A stretch of 64,000 bases of DNA from Georgfuchsia toluolica (GCF_907163265.1 NZ_CAJQUM010000001.1:1-64000), one strand, 5' to 3'. Numbered from the stretch's first letter, positions 44,999 through 54,974 are shown. Made by a program: numbers and translations. Notes: a model not told the origin generated them from the letters alone.

Positions 44999-45907
44999 AT
45001 GGCTGAGATCGCGCAACGCCCGATAGTGATTCGCCGCAGCCGGCGCAAGGAGTATGGCCATCATGTCGGTGCATGGAAAATTGCCTATGCCGATTTTGTG
45101 ACGGCAATGATGGCGTTTTTTCTGCTGATGTGGCTGCTTGGTTCCACCACCAAGGGGCAGTTGGAAGGCATCGCCGAGTATTTCAAGAATCCGCTGCAGG
45201 TCGGGCTGGCCGGTGGTTCGGGAAGCGGTGACAGCTCAAGTATCATTCATGGTGGCGGCAAGGATCTGACACGACGCGAAGGTCAGATCAATCAGGGCGA
45301 AGTGGACTCCAAAAAGAGAACCGTCAATCTCAAGGCGGCCGAGGCCGAATTGCAACAAATCGAAACGGCTCGCCTGAAAGCACTGAAGGCACACATGGAA
45401 GCCGCCATTGATGCCAGCGCCATGCTGCGCCAGTTCAAGAATCAGTTGCTGCTGGACATTACCAGGGAAGGCCTGCGCATCCAGATCATCGATGAGAAGA
45501 GCCGTCCCATGTTTGCCATGGGGAGTTCGGACCTGCAGCCTTACACTCGCGAGATACTGCATGAGATCGGCAAGATGCTGAACGATGTCCCGAACAAGAT
45601 CGCGCTGTCGGGACATACCGACGCTACTCCTTATCCGGGTGGCGCGAAAGGCTATAGCAACTGGGAACTGTCCTCCGACCGCGCCAATGCCTGCCGGCGC
45701 GAGTTAATTAAAGGCGGCATGGACGACGGCAAGATTGTGCGCGTGGTCGGATTGTCATCAGCAGTATTGCTCAACAAAACTGATCCGTTGAATCCCATGA
45801 ATCGCCGCATCAGCATTGTCGTCATGAACAAGCAGACCGAGGACTCGCTCAACAAGCAGGCTGGTGAATTCAATGTGAGTAGCGCCGATGACATCAGCGA
45901 CGGCTAA
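44999..45907 (+). CDS. motB: flagellar motor stator protein MotB
   Basis: A 302-residue stator anchor. The single membrane helix carries the proton-binding Asp in IAYADFVTAMMAFFLLMWLL near residue 33, and the C-terminal OmpA-like peptidoglycan-binding domain holds SGHTDATPY and NRRISIVV. ATG 44999 follows CCGGAG and gives the normal MotB start; a longer frame overlaps motA and is spurious. Its end overlaps the methyltransferase start by 20 bases. Confidence 0.95.
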   Translation: MAEIAQRPIVIRRSRRKEYGHHVGAWKIAYADFVTAMMAFFLLMWLLGSTTKGQLEGIAEYFKNPLQVGLAGGSGSGDSSSIIHGGGKDLTRREGQINQGEVDSKKRTVNLKAAEAELQQIETARLKALKAHMEAAIDASAMLRQFKNQLLLDITREGLRIQIIDEKSRPMFAMGSSDLQPYTREILHEIGKMLNDVPNKIALSGHTDATPYPGGAKGYSNWELSSDRANACRRELIKGGMDDGKIVRVVGLSSAVLLNKTDPLNPMNRRISIVVMNKQTEDSLNKQAGEFNVSSADDISDG

Positions 45908-46703
45908 CACTGACAGCCAGGATGGCGGATCGAGCGGCAAGGGACGGAATCCGCTGCCGAAACCTGCCATCAGGGCGCTCATGGTGCAATTACTGGCAGG
46001 CGCCATCATTGTTGGCCTGGCGCGCGCCTGGACCATTCTGTTTTTGACGGCGTTGCCGATGATCGCCTGGGCGATGATTCAGGCAGCGCTGGCAACCCTG
46101 CTGGCTCACTATTTTTCCATGGCGCGTTGGTGGCTGGCAATCCACATGGTGTTCCTGCCGGCATTGGTGCTGACGTTTTCCATGAGCATGCCTTCATGGC
46201 CGTTCCTGGCCGGATTTATCCTCTTGTTTCTGGTACATGGGGCGACTTACCGAACCCAGGTGCCGACCCATCTTTCCAGAAGAGCGGTGGCGAAAGTGGT
46301 GGCAGACTTGTTACCGTCGCGCTCAGAACTCCGTTGCATCGATCTCGGCTGCGGTTTTGGTGGCGTTCTTAGCACTTTGGCGATGCGGCGTAGCGACTGC
46401 GAGTACCACGGAATCGAGGGCGCGATCCTGCCATTCGCAGTGAGTTGGATACGGGGTCGGCTGGCCGGCTACGAGGTGAGTTGGGGCGATTTGTGGGGAG
46501 TGGATCTTGGCATTTATGACGTCGTGTATGCCTACCTCTCACCAGCGTGCATGCCCGCCCTGTGGACCAAGGTCAGGCGCGAGATGCGCCCCGGCAGCCT
46601 GTTGATCAGCAACAGCTTCCCGATTCCAGGCGTTGCGCCGACGCAGACGGTCAGCCCTCGACCCGGAGCAAATGTCTACTTGTGGTGCTTGAATCAATGT
46701 TGA
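45888..46703 (+). CDS. membrane-anchored class I SAM methyltransferase
   Basis: A 271-residue protein. Three or four hydrophobic helices lie in the first 125 residues, then a Rossmann methyltransferase domain with motif I CIDLGCGFGG near 150 and an acidic end of strand 2 (YHGIEGA). It is coupled to motB by a 20-base overlap and overlaps the HDOD gene start. The substrate is unknown. It sits where betaproteobacteria usually carry chemotaxis genes, between motB and cheYZ. Confidence 0.82.
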   Translation: MTSATANTDSQDGGSSGKGRNPLPKPAIRALMVQLLAGAIIVGLARAWTILFLTALPMIAWAMIQAALATLLAHYFSMARWWLAIHMVFLPALVLTFSMSMPSWPFLAGFILLFLVHGATYRTQVPTHLSRRAVAKVVADLLPSRSELRCIDLGCGFGGVLSTLAMRRSDCEYHGIEGAILPFAVSWIRGRLAGYEVSWGDLWGVDLGIYDVVYAYLSPACMPALWTKVRREMRPGSLLISNSFPIPGVAPTQTVSPRPGANVYLWCLNQC

Positions 46704-48205
46704 TTATTTGCTCACCACTTACACTGGAAGGCTGGATTGCCAGGCTTCGCGAAGCGCGGATTCCCGTGCTCCGCCGCTCGGTGGAAGCCTTGCTCGAACT
46801 CATGCGGCGCGAAGACGAGGTGGTGGCGCGAGATATTTCCAACGTCATTTTACGCGATCCGATGTTGACGCTGTCGGTATTGCGCACTTTGCAGACGCTG
46901 CGCCCGAATCGCCAGATCGCTGACATCACCACCATTGAACACGGCGTCATGATGATGGGGGTGTCGCCTTTTTTTCGACAATTCCAAAATCTTTCCATAG
47001 TCGAGGATCTGTTTGTCGAAAATCCCGTGGTGTTGCGCGGATTTATGGAGGTAACGACGAGGGCACAACATGCGGCGTTGCACGCCAGAAACTGGGCGGC
47101 GCTACGTTCCGACATTGAATCTGATGAAATCGCGATTGCCGCTTTGCTGCATGACATGGCGGAATTGCTGATCTGGTTTTTTGCACCCCAATTGGCAATT
47201 GAAATCGCGGACAGAATGAAGTCCGTTTCCCCGTTACGCAACGCAGCAGTGCAGCAGGCGGTACTGGGCGTGAGATTGTCCGAATTGCAATTGGCGCTGT
47301 GCCGGGAATGGCTGTTACCTAACTTGTTGAGGTCACTGATGGACGAGCAACAGGTGCATCGGCAGCGCGTCCGCAATGCATTGCTGGCAGTTGCGTTCGC
47401 ACGCCATTCCGCGCATGGCTGGTGGGATGAGGCGCTTCCCGACGATCTCGCCGAAATCGAAAACTTGTTGGGCTTGCCAGGCCAGGAAGTAAAAAGAAAC
47501 ATTTATTGGGTCGAACTGGCTGCAATCACGAACCAGCAATACCACGCCGAGAGCGCCGTTGCCACGTGGCTGCCGCCGGCTCCCTTGTTTTTTCACCATT
47601 ACTCCAATCGCCTGTCAGGGGCCCAGTACGGCTTTGACTCCGAATTGTTGGAGCAGACGTTGCATTATTTGTCCTGCCCCGTGGCCGCAGGACATGCGGC
47701 GACATACAACCATGCGCACATCACGGCGCGAAATATCGGCGCAATCGACACAGTGGCCAGTGCCATGAACGGAATTCACGCCGCGCTGGGTTTTGATCGG
47801 GTGCTGTTTTTCGATGTGGACGAGAGTGGCAGCTTGCTTGTTCCAAGATATATCGTGGGTGGGCGGAGTGCCGGAAATTCTCGGGGATTGCATTTTTCGG
47901 CGCTGGATAGCCCACAATTGAGCGGGCTGTTGCGGCAAATGCGTGATGCGACAGAACTTGCTCAGTTACGCGAGATCCTGGCGCAACTGCTGTCGGTGGA
48001 AGCCTGTGGCCGAAACCCTGCCGAACAATGTATGGCGCTGCCTTTGCTCGACGACCTGGGGCAGTGCGGGAGCCTGATTTACGCAGACTGCCTATCACCC
48101 CATGCCTGCGGCGAAGAAGAGATATTCACGCAGTTCAGGAATGTTGTAATGGCCGCGGAGAAACGAATGGGCGCCGACCAGGCTGGCCGGGCAAAATTCA
48201 AATGA
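46697..48205 (+). CDS. HDOD-domain signalling protein
   Basis: A 502-residue protein. The HDOD domain covers about 15-215 (ARDISNVILRDPMLTLSVLRT, LLHDMAELLIW), followed by a helical region and a GAF-like C-terminal domain about 350-490. HDOD proteins resemble HD phosphohydrolases but usually lack the catalytic residues and act in signalling, for example linking c-di-GMP and motility. ATG 46697 overlaps the methyltransferase stop. The longer upstream frame is antisense or out-of-frame coding and rejected. Confidence 0.82.
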   Translation: MLIICSPLTLEGWIARLREARIPVLRRSVEALLELMRREDEVVARDISNVILRDPMLTLSVLRTLQTLRPNRQIADITTIEHGVMMMGVSPFFRQFQNLSIVEDLFVENPVVLRGFMEVTTRAQHAALHARNWAALRSDIESDEIAIAALLHDMAELLIWFFAPQLAIEIADRMKSVSPLRNAAVQQAVLGVRLSELQLALCREWLLPNLLRSLMDEQQVHRQRVRNALLAVAFARHSAHGWWDEALPDDLAEIENLLGLPGQEVKRNIYWVELAAITNQQYHAESAVATWLPPAPLFFHHYSNRLSGAQYGFDSELLEQTLHYLSCPVAAGHAATYNHAHITARNIGAIDTVASAMNGIHAALGFDRVLFFDVDESGSLLVPRYIVGGRSAGNSRGLHFSALDSPQLSGLLRQMRDATELAQLREILAQLLSVEACGRNPAEQCMALPLLDDLGQCGSLIYADCLSPHACGEEEIFTQFRNVVMAAEKRMGADQAGRAKFK

Positions 48206-48235
48206 ACCGATTTGTCAAATCGTTTTCCATAAGAC

Positions 48236-48262
48236 TAAATTTCTTCACGCGAGTGCCGTTAT
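48236..48262 (+). promoter_or_regulatory. sigma-28 (FliA) promoter before the second cheY
   Basis: TAAA at 48236-48239, fifteen bases, then GCCGTTAT at 48255-48262; two changes from GCCGATAA. It lies 40 bases upstream of cheY2, so the second cheYZ pair is probably a late flagellar unit. Confidence 0.65.
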
Positions 48263-48301
48263 ATCCGTTGCCTATGCGACGAAGCAACCTTGGAGTTCAC
48301 G

Positions 48302-48700
48302 ATGTCTGATAAAAATACTAAGTTTCTAGTCGTGGATGATTTCTCTACCATGCGGCGAATTGTCCGCAGCCTGCTCAAGGAGCTCGGCTACGTCAATGTC
48401 GATGAAGCCGAAGATGGTGTCATTGCCTTGCAAAAGCTGAAAAATCAGAGCTTCGAGTTTGTGATCTCCGATTGGAACATGCCCAATATGGACGGATTGG
48501 CACTGCTACAGTCGATCCGCGCCGATGAAGGCCTGAAACATATCCCGGTGCTGATGGTCACTGCGGAGGCCAAGAAGGAAAACATCATCCTTGCTGCCCA
48601 GGCCGGCGCCAGTGGATATGTGGTCAAGCCGTTTACCGCCGGGACCCTGGATGAGAAGCTGGCCAAGGTTTTCAAGAATATGGAAGCTGCGGCTGCCTGA
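48302..48700 (+). CDS. cheY: chemotaxis response regulator CheY, copy 2
   Basis: A 132-residue receiver closely matching copy 1: [13 protein letters not shown], phosphoacceptor in [31 protein letters not shown] 48302 has TTGGAG upstream; the TTG at 48290 is unlikely. This copy lies in the classical betaproteobacterial position, cheYZ just before flhB, so it is probably the ancestral pair. Confidence 0.94.
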   Translation: MSDKNTKFLVVDDFSTMRRIVRSLLKELGYVNVDEAEDGVIALQKLKNQSFEFVISDWNMPNMDGLALLQSIRADEGLKHIPVLMVTAEAKKENIILAAQAGASGYVVKPFTAGTLDEKLAKVFKNMEAAAA

Positions 48701-48741
48701 CCCGGATCAGGCTGTTCATAACGACAAATCGAGGTGGCATA

Positions 48742-49494
48742 GTGAATCAGGCGTCAGAGATTTCCGAAAATGTCGACGCTCTGGAAGAACTTTTCGACAG
48801 CATCGTGACAAAGGGGAAAATCACGGCTCATCATGGCGTCAGTCAGCTGCTGCGAGTTACCGACATTGCCGACGACGGGATAACAGGCGGCGCTGATAAA
48901 GTATTGATCCAGGTTGGCCACTTGACGCGCGCACTGCATGAAAATTTGCGCGCCCTCGGTTACGACAAGATCATTGAAAAGACCGCAGCCGCGATTCCCG
49001 ACGCCAGTGACAGGCTGGCGTATGTGACTACGATGACCGAGCAGGCGGCAGAGCGGGCGCTGAACGCCACCGACGTGGCCAAGCCTATCCAGGATCAGCT
49101 TGCTAATGGCGCCACTGCGTTGTCGGAGCAATGGAGCCGGCTGTTCGCTAACGAGCTTGGGATTGCCGAGTTCAAGGAACTGGTGGCACGGACGCGCGCT
49201 TATCTCGACAAGGTTCCGGGGCAAACCGCCGCTACCAAGATGCAATTGATGGAAATCATGATGGCTCAGGACTTCCAGGACCTCACTGGGCAGGTGATCA
49301 AGAAGACCACAGAAATCATCCAGACGGTGGAACGCCAGTTGTTGCAACTTCTGCTTGACAACATTCCTGCCAAAAAACGGACGGAGGTGTCAAGCGGCTT
49401 GATGAACGGACCTGTCATCAATGCCGAAAATGGCATTGAAGTGGTCACGGACCAGAATCAGGTCGACGACTTGCTGGAGAGCTTGGGATTCTAA
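48742..49494 (+). CDS. cheZ: CheY phosphatase CheZ, copy 2
   Basis: A 250-residue phosphatase. MEIMMAQDFQDLTGQVIKK carries the catalytic region and QVDDLLESLGF is the CheY-binding tail, identical to that of copy 1. GTG 48742 is the start, with GAGGTGG upstream. It follows cheY2 by 41 bases and precedes the GGDEF-EAL gene by two. Confidence 0.93.
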   Translation: MNQASEISENVDALEELFDSIVTKGKITAHHGVSQLLRVTDIADDGITGGADKVLIQVGHLTRALHENLRALGYDKIIEKTAAAIPDASDRLAYVTTMTEQAAERALNATDVAKPIQDQLANGATALSEQWSRLFANELGIAEFKELVARTRAYLDKVPGQTAATKMQLMEIMMAQDFQDLTGQVIKKTTEIIQTVERQLLQLLLDNIPAKKRTEVSSGLMNGPVINAENGIEVVTDQNQVDDLLESLGF

Positions 49495-49496
49495 CC

Positions 49497-51329
49497 ATGG
49501 CCGAATATCGGATTTCGGAAAGATCGTACAGACGGCCTGCCGGCGCGGCACAGCAGAAACATGTCTGCGATGGCAGTGAGAGGCAGATGCCGGCTTCACT
49601 CATCAGAATCATTAATCCTGATAGCGTTGGGCGCCTTCGTCGGGAGGAACACAATCGACTGAAAACCCTGGCTTTTGACAAGCGTTGGGAAGGCGTTGTG
49701 GTCACGGATGATGAATTCAGGTTTCAGTTAGTGAACAAAGTGTTCACCGAGGTCACGGGTTATACCCAGGAAGAGGTCGCCGGCTGCGCGCTGGAGTTGC
49801 TTGATTCCGGCAAGCACGACCCTGTCTTTGTCACGAACATGCGGCGGAATGTCCACGAAAACGGAAGGTGGAAAGGAGAGCTCTGGTGCCGCTGCAAAAA
49901 CGGCGAGATCCATCTCGAGTGGGTGACCATCAAGGCAGTGCATGACGATGGCGGGAAGCTCATAAATCACGTCATATGCTTTTCGGACATCTCCGAACGC
50001 AAGTTGGTGGAAGAGCATATTAATCATCTGGCCCAGTACGACATGCTGACCGGCTTGCCCAACCGCATGCTGTTCCGTGACTGCCTGAGGCTCGCCATGC
50101 TGCGCGCCCAGCGCGAAAATCGCATCATGGCATTGATGTTCCTCGACCTCGACCGGTTCAAGGAGGTCAACAAGGCACTGGGTCATGAAGTTGGAGACAC
50201 AGTGCTGCAGCATATTGCCAGCCGTCTCAAGACCGCTATGCGCGAATCTGACACCATCGCCCGGCTCAGCGGCGACGAATTCACCATGATCATGGAGGGG
50301 CTGTCGTCCATCGATGAAATATCATTGCTCGCCGACAAGATTCTTGAAATCTTTGGTGAGCCGATACTGATTCAGGGCGAGGAGTTGTTCGTAACCGCCA
50401 GCATGGGCATTGCCACCTACCTTGATCACACGGACTCCGAGGAAAAACTTATCAAGGCGGCCAATCTGGCCATGGATAGCGCCAAACTGGAGGGCAGAAA
50501 CAACTACCAGTTCTATTCCTGCGCGACCCATGCCGAATCGCCGGTGCGATTGACCATGGAAAGCCAGTTGTACCATGCGCTGGAGCGCAACGAAATGTTT
50601 CTTGTTTATCAACCGCGGGTTGATGTCAAGAGCGGCAGGATCGTCGCAGTCGAGGTGCTACTACGCTGGAATAACAAGGATCTCGGTTTTGTGCCACCGA
50701 TTTCTTTCATCCCGGTGGCAGAAGATACCGGCCTGATTCTGCCGATTGGTGACTGGGTGATGCACGAGGCCTGCCGGCAATGCCGGCTCTGGACCGATGC
50801 GGGGCTCACTCTCAAGGTCGCGGTCAATCTGTCGGCACGGCAGTTCAAGAACAAGAATCTGTTGCGGGCCACCGTATCTGCCATTAACGCATACGGCATA
50901 GATCCCGGCTTGTTCGAACTGGAAATCACTGAAAGCATACTGATGAATCACACCGAGAGTTCGGTGGCGACGCTGAGGCAGTTGAGCGATATGGGTGTGG
51001 GAATCGCCATCGACGATTTCGGCACCGGTTATTCCAGCCTGGCCTATCTGAAACGTTTCCCGGTACACGCCCTCAAGATCGACAGATCCTTCATCAATGA
51101 AATAACCCAGGAGGCCGAAGATTTGGCCATCGTCAGAGCCATCAGTTCACTGGCGCGGAGCCTGCATCTCAAAGTGATTGCGGAGGGGGTTGAAACCGAG
51201 GCGCAACTACAATTCCTGCAGTATCCGGAGTGCGATGAATATCAGGGCTACCTGTTCAGCAAGCCAACGACGGCGGAAAAAATCAGCGACATGCTGTCAT
51301 CAGGTATCGTCATAGCACAGCCCGGTTAA
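49497..51329 (+). CDS. PAS-GGDEF-EAL c-di-GMP signalling protein
   Basis: A 610-residue protein with PAS about 60-170, GGDEF about 180-335 and EAL about 350-600. The diguanylate cyclase signature is LSGDEF (Ser for the first Gly). The phosphodiesterase signature is EVLLRW (EVL for EAL), with the expected ITESILM, IDDFGTGYSSL and KIDRSFI motifs retained. It is probably able to degrade, and possibly make, c-di-GMP, which sets motile versus attached life. It starts two bases after cheZ2 and is likely co-transcribed with it. Confidence 0.92.
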   Translation: MAEYRISERSYRRPAGAAQQKHVCDGSERQMPASLIRIINPDSVGRLRREEHNRLKTLAFDKRWEGVVVTDDEFRFQLVNKVFTEVTGYTQEEVAGCALELLDSGKHDPVFVTNMRRNVHENGRWKGELWCRCKNGEIHLEWVTIKAVHDDGGKLINHVICFSDISERKLVEEHINHLAQYDMLTGLPNRMLFRDCLRLAMLRAQRENRIMALMFLDLDRFKEVNKALGHEVGDTVLQHIASRLKTAMRESDTIARLSGDEFTMIMEGLSSIDEISLLADKILEIFGEPILIQGEELFVTASMGIATYLDHTDSEEKLIKAANLAMDSAKLEGRNNYQFYSCATHAESPVRLTMESQLYHALERNEMFLVYQPRVDVKSGRIVAVEVLLRWNNKDLGFVPPISFIPVAEDTGLILPIGDWVMHEACRQCRLWTDAGLTLKVAVNLSARQFKNKNLLRATVSAINAYGIDPGLFELEITESILMNHTESSVATLRQLSDMGVGIAIDDFGTGYSSLAYLKRFPVHALKIDRSFINEITQEAEDLAIVRAISSLARSLHLKVIAEGVETEAQLQFLQYPECDEYQGYLFSKPTTAEKISDMLSSGIVIAQPG

Positions 51330-51747
51330 TTGATTCTGAAACCCTCATTTGAACCACGGCGAACACGGCGGCACGGCGAAAACACAAGGCATGGCAGGCA
51401 TGCGGCGCCTTACCCATTGGGTGAAACAAAGTCCATTGGCAAGCTTTTGATTTTTCTGCCGTCCCACGGGGATCCCACAGTGATTCCCGGGGGTCATTTC
51501 CTTTAGTCATGCCTGCCGTGGTGAATTGCTTTTCCAGGTTGATTCTTATCCAGTAGTCACGCGTCGCTGCCGCGCTTACGGACAGTTTGCATTGACCCAT
51601 ACCACCGTTTCTGGGTGATCGTCCAGCGCCCCATTGAATTTCCTATGGGACCACCAACCAAAAGAGTGTGATGCAATCAGCCGGTTGTTTTTTGTACGGC
51701 GGAATCCCTTGCCAGCGAATAATCATTCTCATTGAGAGGGGAATGAT
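51330..51747. other. intergenic region before flhB
   Basis: No gene is seen. It contains an early GGCATGGCAGGCATG and, about 110 bases on, CATGCCTGCC, forming a possible long-range stem, plus CACGGCGAACACGGCGGCACGGCG-type short direct repeats near 51357-51380. It should contain the flhB operon promoter and its FlhDC site, which I cannot locate by eye. Confidence 0.4.
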
Positions 51748-52890
51748 GTGTCTGAGGAAGGCGATCTCGAAAAAACCGAACCAGCGTCTGAGCGGCGCCT
51801 GGAACAGGCACGCGAGGAGGGGCAGGTCGCCCGTTCCCAGGAGCTATCGACCTTTGCCGTGCTAATGGCCGGTGGTCTGGGAATCTGGCTGATGGGAGGC
51901 GGCATATTCTCACGCCTGTCAAGGATGCTTGAATCCGGGTTGGTGCTGCCTCGTGAAATGGCCTTTGATCCGCAGTTGATGATGGAGCGGCTTTCCGTCC
52001 AGGGGTGGGATGCCTTGTCCGCGCTGCTGCCATTGCTGCTCCTGATGTTTATCGCCGCTCTTGCATCGCCGCTGTTGCTCAATGGCTGGATGTTCACCGC
52101 CAAGGGATTGCAACCGGATTTCGGGCGCATCAATCCGTTGCGGGGTTTGTCGCGGATGCTGTCCCTGCACGGTCTCGTACTGCTGGCCAAAGCCATTGCC
52201 AAGACCCTGATCGTGGGAAGCATCGCCGTCTGGATCATGTGGCATTACCGGGATGGCGTGATGGGCCTGAGCAACGAACCGCTGGGGGTTGGGGTGGGAC
52301 ATCTTGGCAGCCTGGTGGTCATGAGCTTCATTGCCATCGCCTGCGCCATGGTCCCCATCGTTGCGCTGGATGTGCCGTTTCAGCTCTGGGATCATCACCG
52401 CAAGCTGCGCATGAGCAAGGATGAGGTGCGCAGAGAGGCCAGGGAAACCGAAGGCGATCCCAATGTCAAGGCACGGATACGCAGCCTGCAGCGCGATGCC
52501 GCGCGCAAACGCATGATGGCTGAAGTGCCCAAGGCAGATGTCGTGATTGTGAACCCGACCCGTTTCGCCGTGGCCCTGCGCTACCAGGAAGGCGCCACTG
52601 GCGCGCCGCGCGTGGTGGCGAAGGGGGCATCGCTGGTAGCGGCGCGCATCCGTGAAGTTGCCACCGAGCACCGGGTTCCCATTGTCGAAGCGCCGCCATT
52701 GGCGCGTGCGCTGCACCGGCATACCGAACTCGGCGACCAGATTCCGGAGGCGCTCTACGCGGCAGTAGCGGAAGTCCTTGCCTATATCTATCAATTGCGC
52801 CGACACAGCATCAAGGGTGGTCGTCCGCCACAGCCGCCGCGCGATCTGCCGGTGCCGGCCGGCCTTGATCCGGAAAGTACGTTCGCATGA
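51748..52890 (+). CDS. flhB: flagellar export switch protein FlhB
   Basis: A 380-residue export-gate protein with four membrane helices and a cytoplasmic autocleaving domain. The start is GTG 51748 (SEEGDLEKTEPASERRLEQA, the normal FlhB opening) after GAGAGGGGA. The cleavage motif, NPTH in almost all FlhB proteins, reads NPTR here (N269-P270-T271-R272, bases 52552-52563). The residues at the cut (Asn-Pro) are kept. Downstream AVALRYQEGATGAPRVVAKG is normal. Its stop overlaps the flhA start. Confidence 0.95.
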   Translation: MSEEGDLEKTEPASERRLEQAREEGQVARSQELSTFAVLMAGGLGIWLMGGGIFSRLSRMLESGLVLPREMAFDPQLMMERLSVQGWDALSALLPLLLLMFIAALASPLLLNGWMFTAKGLQPDFGRINPLRGLSRMLSLHGLVLLAKAIAKTLIVGSIAVWIMWHYRDGVMGLSNEPLGVGVGHLGSLVVMSFIAIACAMVPIVALDVPFQLWDHHRKLRMSKDEVRREARETEGDPNVKARIRSLQRDAARKRMMAEVPKADVVIVNPTRFAVALRYQEGATGAPRVVAKGASLVAARIREVATEHRVPIVEAPPLARALHRHTELGDQIPEALYAAVAEVLAYIYQLRRHSIKGGRPPQPPRDLPVPAGLDPESTFA

Positions 52891-54974
52891 ACACAAACGC
52901 CACATCGTTGCCCGTCTGGGCCAATCAGGAAAACCTGAAAGGCATAACCGGCCCGGCGCTGATCATCCTCATCATGGCGATGATGATCCTGCCGCTGCCG
53001 CCATTCCTGCTCGATCTGCTGTTCACCTTCAACATCGCGTTGTCCATCATGGTGTTGCTGGTATCCCTGTATAGCCTTAAGCCGCTGGATTTCGCGTCCT
53101 TTCCCACCGTGCTGCTGATGAGCACCCTGATGCGGCTGTCACTCAATGTTGCCTCGACCCGCGTGGTGCTGATGGAGGGCCATACCGGTCCAGACGCCGC
53201 CGGCAAGGTGATCGAGGCCTTCGGCCATTTTCTGGTCGGCGGAAATTATGCTATCGGAATTGTAGTGTTCGTGATTCTGGTGGTGATCAATTTCGTGGTA
53301 ATCACCAAGGGCGCCGGACGCATCGCTGAAGTCAGCGCGCGTTTTGCACTGGACGCCATGCCGGGCAAGCAGATGGCCATCGACGCCGATCTCAACGCTG
53401 GGCAGATCGGCGAAGAAGAGGCACGCAGGCGCCGCGCGCAGATTTCGCAGGAGGCCAATTTTTTCGGTTCCATGGATGGCGCCAGCAAGTTCGTGCGCGG
53501 CGACGCGGTGGCGGGCATCATCATCATGCTCATCAACGTCATCGGCGGCCTTGTGGTCGGCGTGCTGCAACACGATCTGGACTTTGCCACGGCGGCGCAC
53601 AACTACACGCTGCTGGCCATCGGCGATGGGCTGGTGGCGCAAATACCGGCGCTGATAATCTCTACCGCCGCCGGCATGGTGGTGAGCCGGGTATCGACCG
53701 ATGAAGACCTCGGCGAGCAGGTTGTAAACCAGTTGTTCAGCAAGCCGCAGGTGCTGTTGCTGACTGGCGGCATTGTCGGTGGCATGGGGCTGATTCCGGG
53801 CATGCCGCATTTCGCATTTTTGCTGCTTGCCAGCTTATTGCTGGGCGGGGCGCATATGCTGAAGAAAGCACCCGTTGCGGTTGAAGCAGGCATTCTGCCA
53901 TTGGCGGAAGCGACCACGCTGTCGTCGCAGGAGGCAAGTTGGGACGATGTCACGCCGGTCGATGTACTCGGTCTTGAAGTCGGCTATCGGCTGATACAGA
54001 TGGTGGACAAATTTCACGATAGCGAACTGCTCAAGCGGATCATGGGGATACGTAAAAAATTTGCCCATGAAATCGGCTTCCTTCCATCACCGGTGCATAT
54101 CCGTGACAATCTGGAACTCAAGCCCAATGCATATCGCATCACCCTGAAAGGGGTGGAGATCGGCTGCGGCGAAGCACAGCCCGGCATGATGCTGGCTATT
54201 AATCCCGGCCGGGTGCTGGGGGTCATTCCCGGCATCAGCACGCAGGATCCCGCCTTTGGCCTGCCAGCGGTATGGATTGAACCCGCCTTGCGCGAGCAGG
54301 CGCAAAGCCTTGGCTATACCGTCGCCGATTCGAGTACCGTGGTGGCAACGCATCTCAACCACTTGATACAAATCCATGCCGCCGAGTTGTTGGGGCGCCA
54401 TGAAGTACAGCAGCTGCTCGACCATCTGGCGAAATCCGCGCCCAAGCTGGTGGAGGACGTGGTGCCCAAAATGCTGCCGCTCTCCGTATTGCAGAAGGTG
54501 CTGCACAATCTGCTGGAAGAGGCGGTGCACATCCGCGATATGCGCACCATCATCGAAACCCTGGCCGACAATGCGGCACAGACGCAGGATCCGGCACTGC
54601 TTACCTCGGCAGTGCGAATTGCATTAGGCCGCGCCATTACCCAGCAGTTGTTTCCCTCGGCCACCGAAATGCAGGTCTTGGCCCTCAATCCGGGACTGGA
54701 GCGTCTGCTGCTGCAGGTAATGCAGGCGGATAGCAGTGGCGGTGCCGGCATAGAGCCTGGTCTCGCCGACACACTGATGCGCGAGACAGCGAGTGCCGCC
54801 GAACGTCAGGAACAGATCGGTCTGCCGCCGGTGATGCTGGTGCCCGCGCAATTGCGGACACAGTTGTCGCGTTTCCTGCGCCGCACGGTGCCGCAACTCA
54901 AGGTTCTTTCGCACGCTGAAATTCCTGACTCCAGAAAAATCCGCGTAGCCATGATGATAGGGAGTGGAGCATGA
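52887..54974 (+). CDS. flhA: flagellar export gate protein FlhA
   Basis: A 695-residue protein. Seven or eight N-terminal membrane helices surround the conserved FHIPEP segment (FATRFALDAMPGKQMAIDADLN here reads SARFALDAMPGKQM), then the large cytoplasmic ring domain from about 330. It overlaps flhB by four bases and flhF by four. Confidence 0.96.
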   Translation: MNTNATSLPVWANQENLKGITGPALIILIMAMMILPLPPFLLDLLFTFNIALSIMVLLVSLYSLKPLDFASFPTVLLMSTLMRLSLNVASTRVVLMEGHTGPDAAGKVIEAFGHFLVGGNYAIGIVVFVILVVINFVVITKGAGRIAEVSARFALDAMPGKQMAIDADLNAGQIGEEEARRRRAQISQEANFFGSMDGASKFVRGDAVAGIIIMLINVIGGLVVGVLQHDLDFATAAHNYTLLAIGDGLVAQIPALIISTAAGMVVSRVSTDEDLGEQVVNQLFSKPQVLLLTGGIVGGMGLIPGMPHFAFLLLASLLLGGAHMLKKAPVAVEAGILPLAEATTLSSQEASWDDVTPVDVLGLEVGYRLIQMVDKFHDSELLKRIMGIRKKFAHEIGFLPSPVHIRDNLELKPNAYRITLKGVEIGCGEAQPGMMLAINPGRVLGVIPGISTQDPAFGLPAVWIEPALREQAQSLGYTVADSSTVVATHLNHLIQIHAAELLGRHEVQQLLDHLAKSAPKLVEDVVPKMLPLSVLQKVLHNLLEEAVHIRDMRTIIETLADNAAQTQDPALLTSAVRIALGRAITQQLFPSATEMQVLALNPGLERLLLQVMQADSSGGAGIEPGLADTLMRETASAAERQEQIGLPPVMLVPAQLRTQLSRFLRRTVPQLKVLSHAEIPDSRKIRVAMMIGSGA

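Noticed and set aside
46547..46696. Upstream extension of the HDOD protein
   Set aside because: The extension lies within the methyltransferase gene in another frame and has a composition unlike the rest; ATG 46697 fits.
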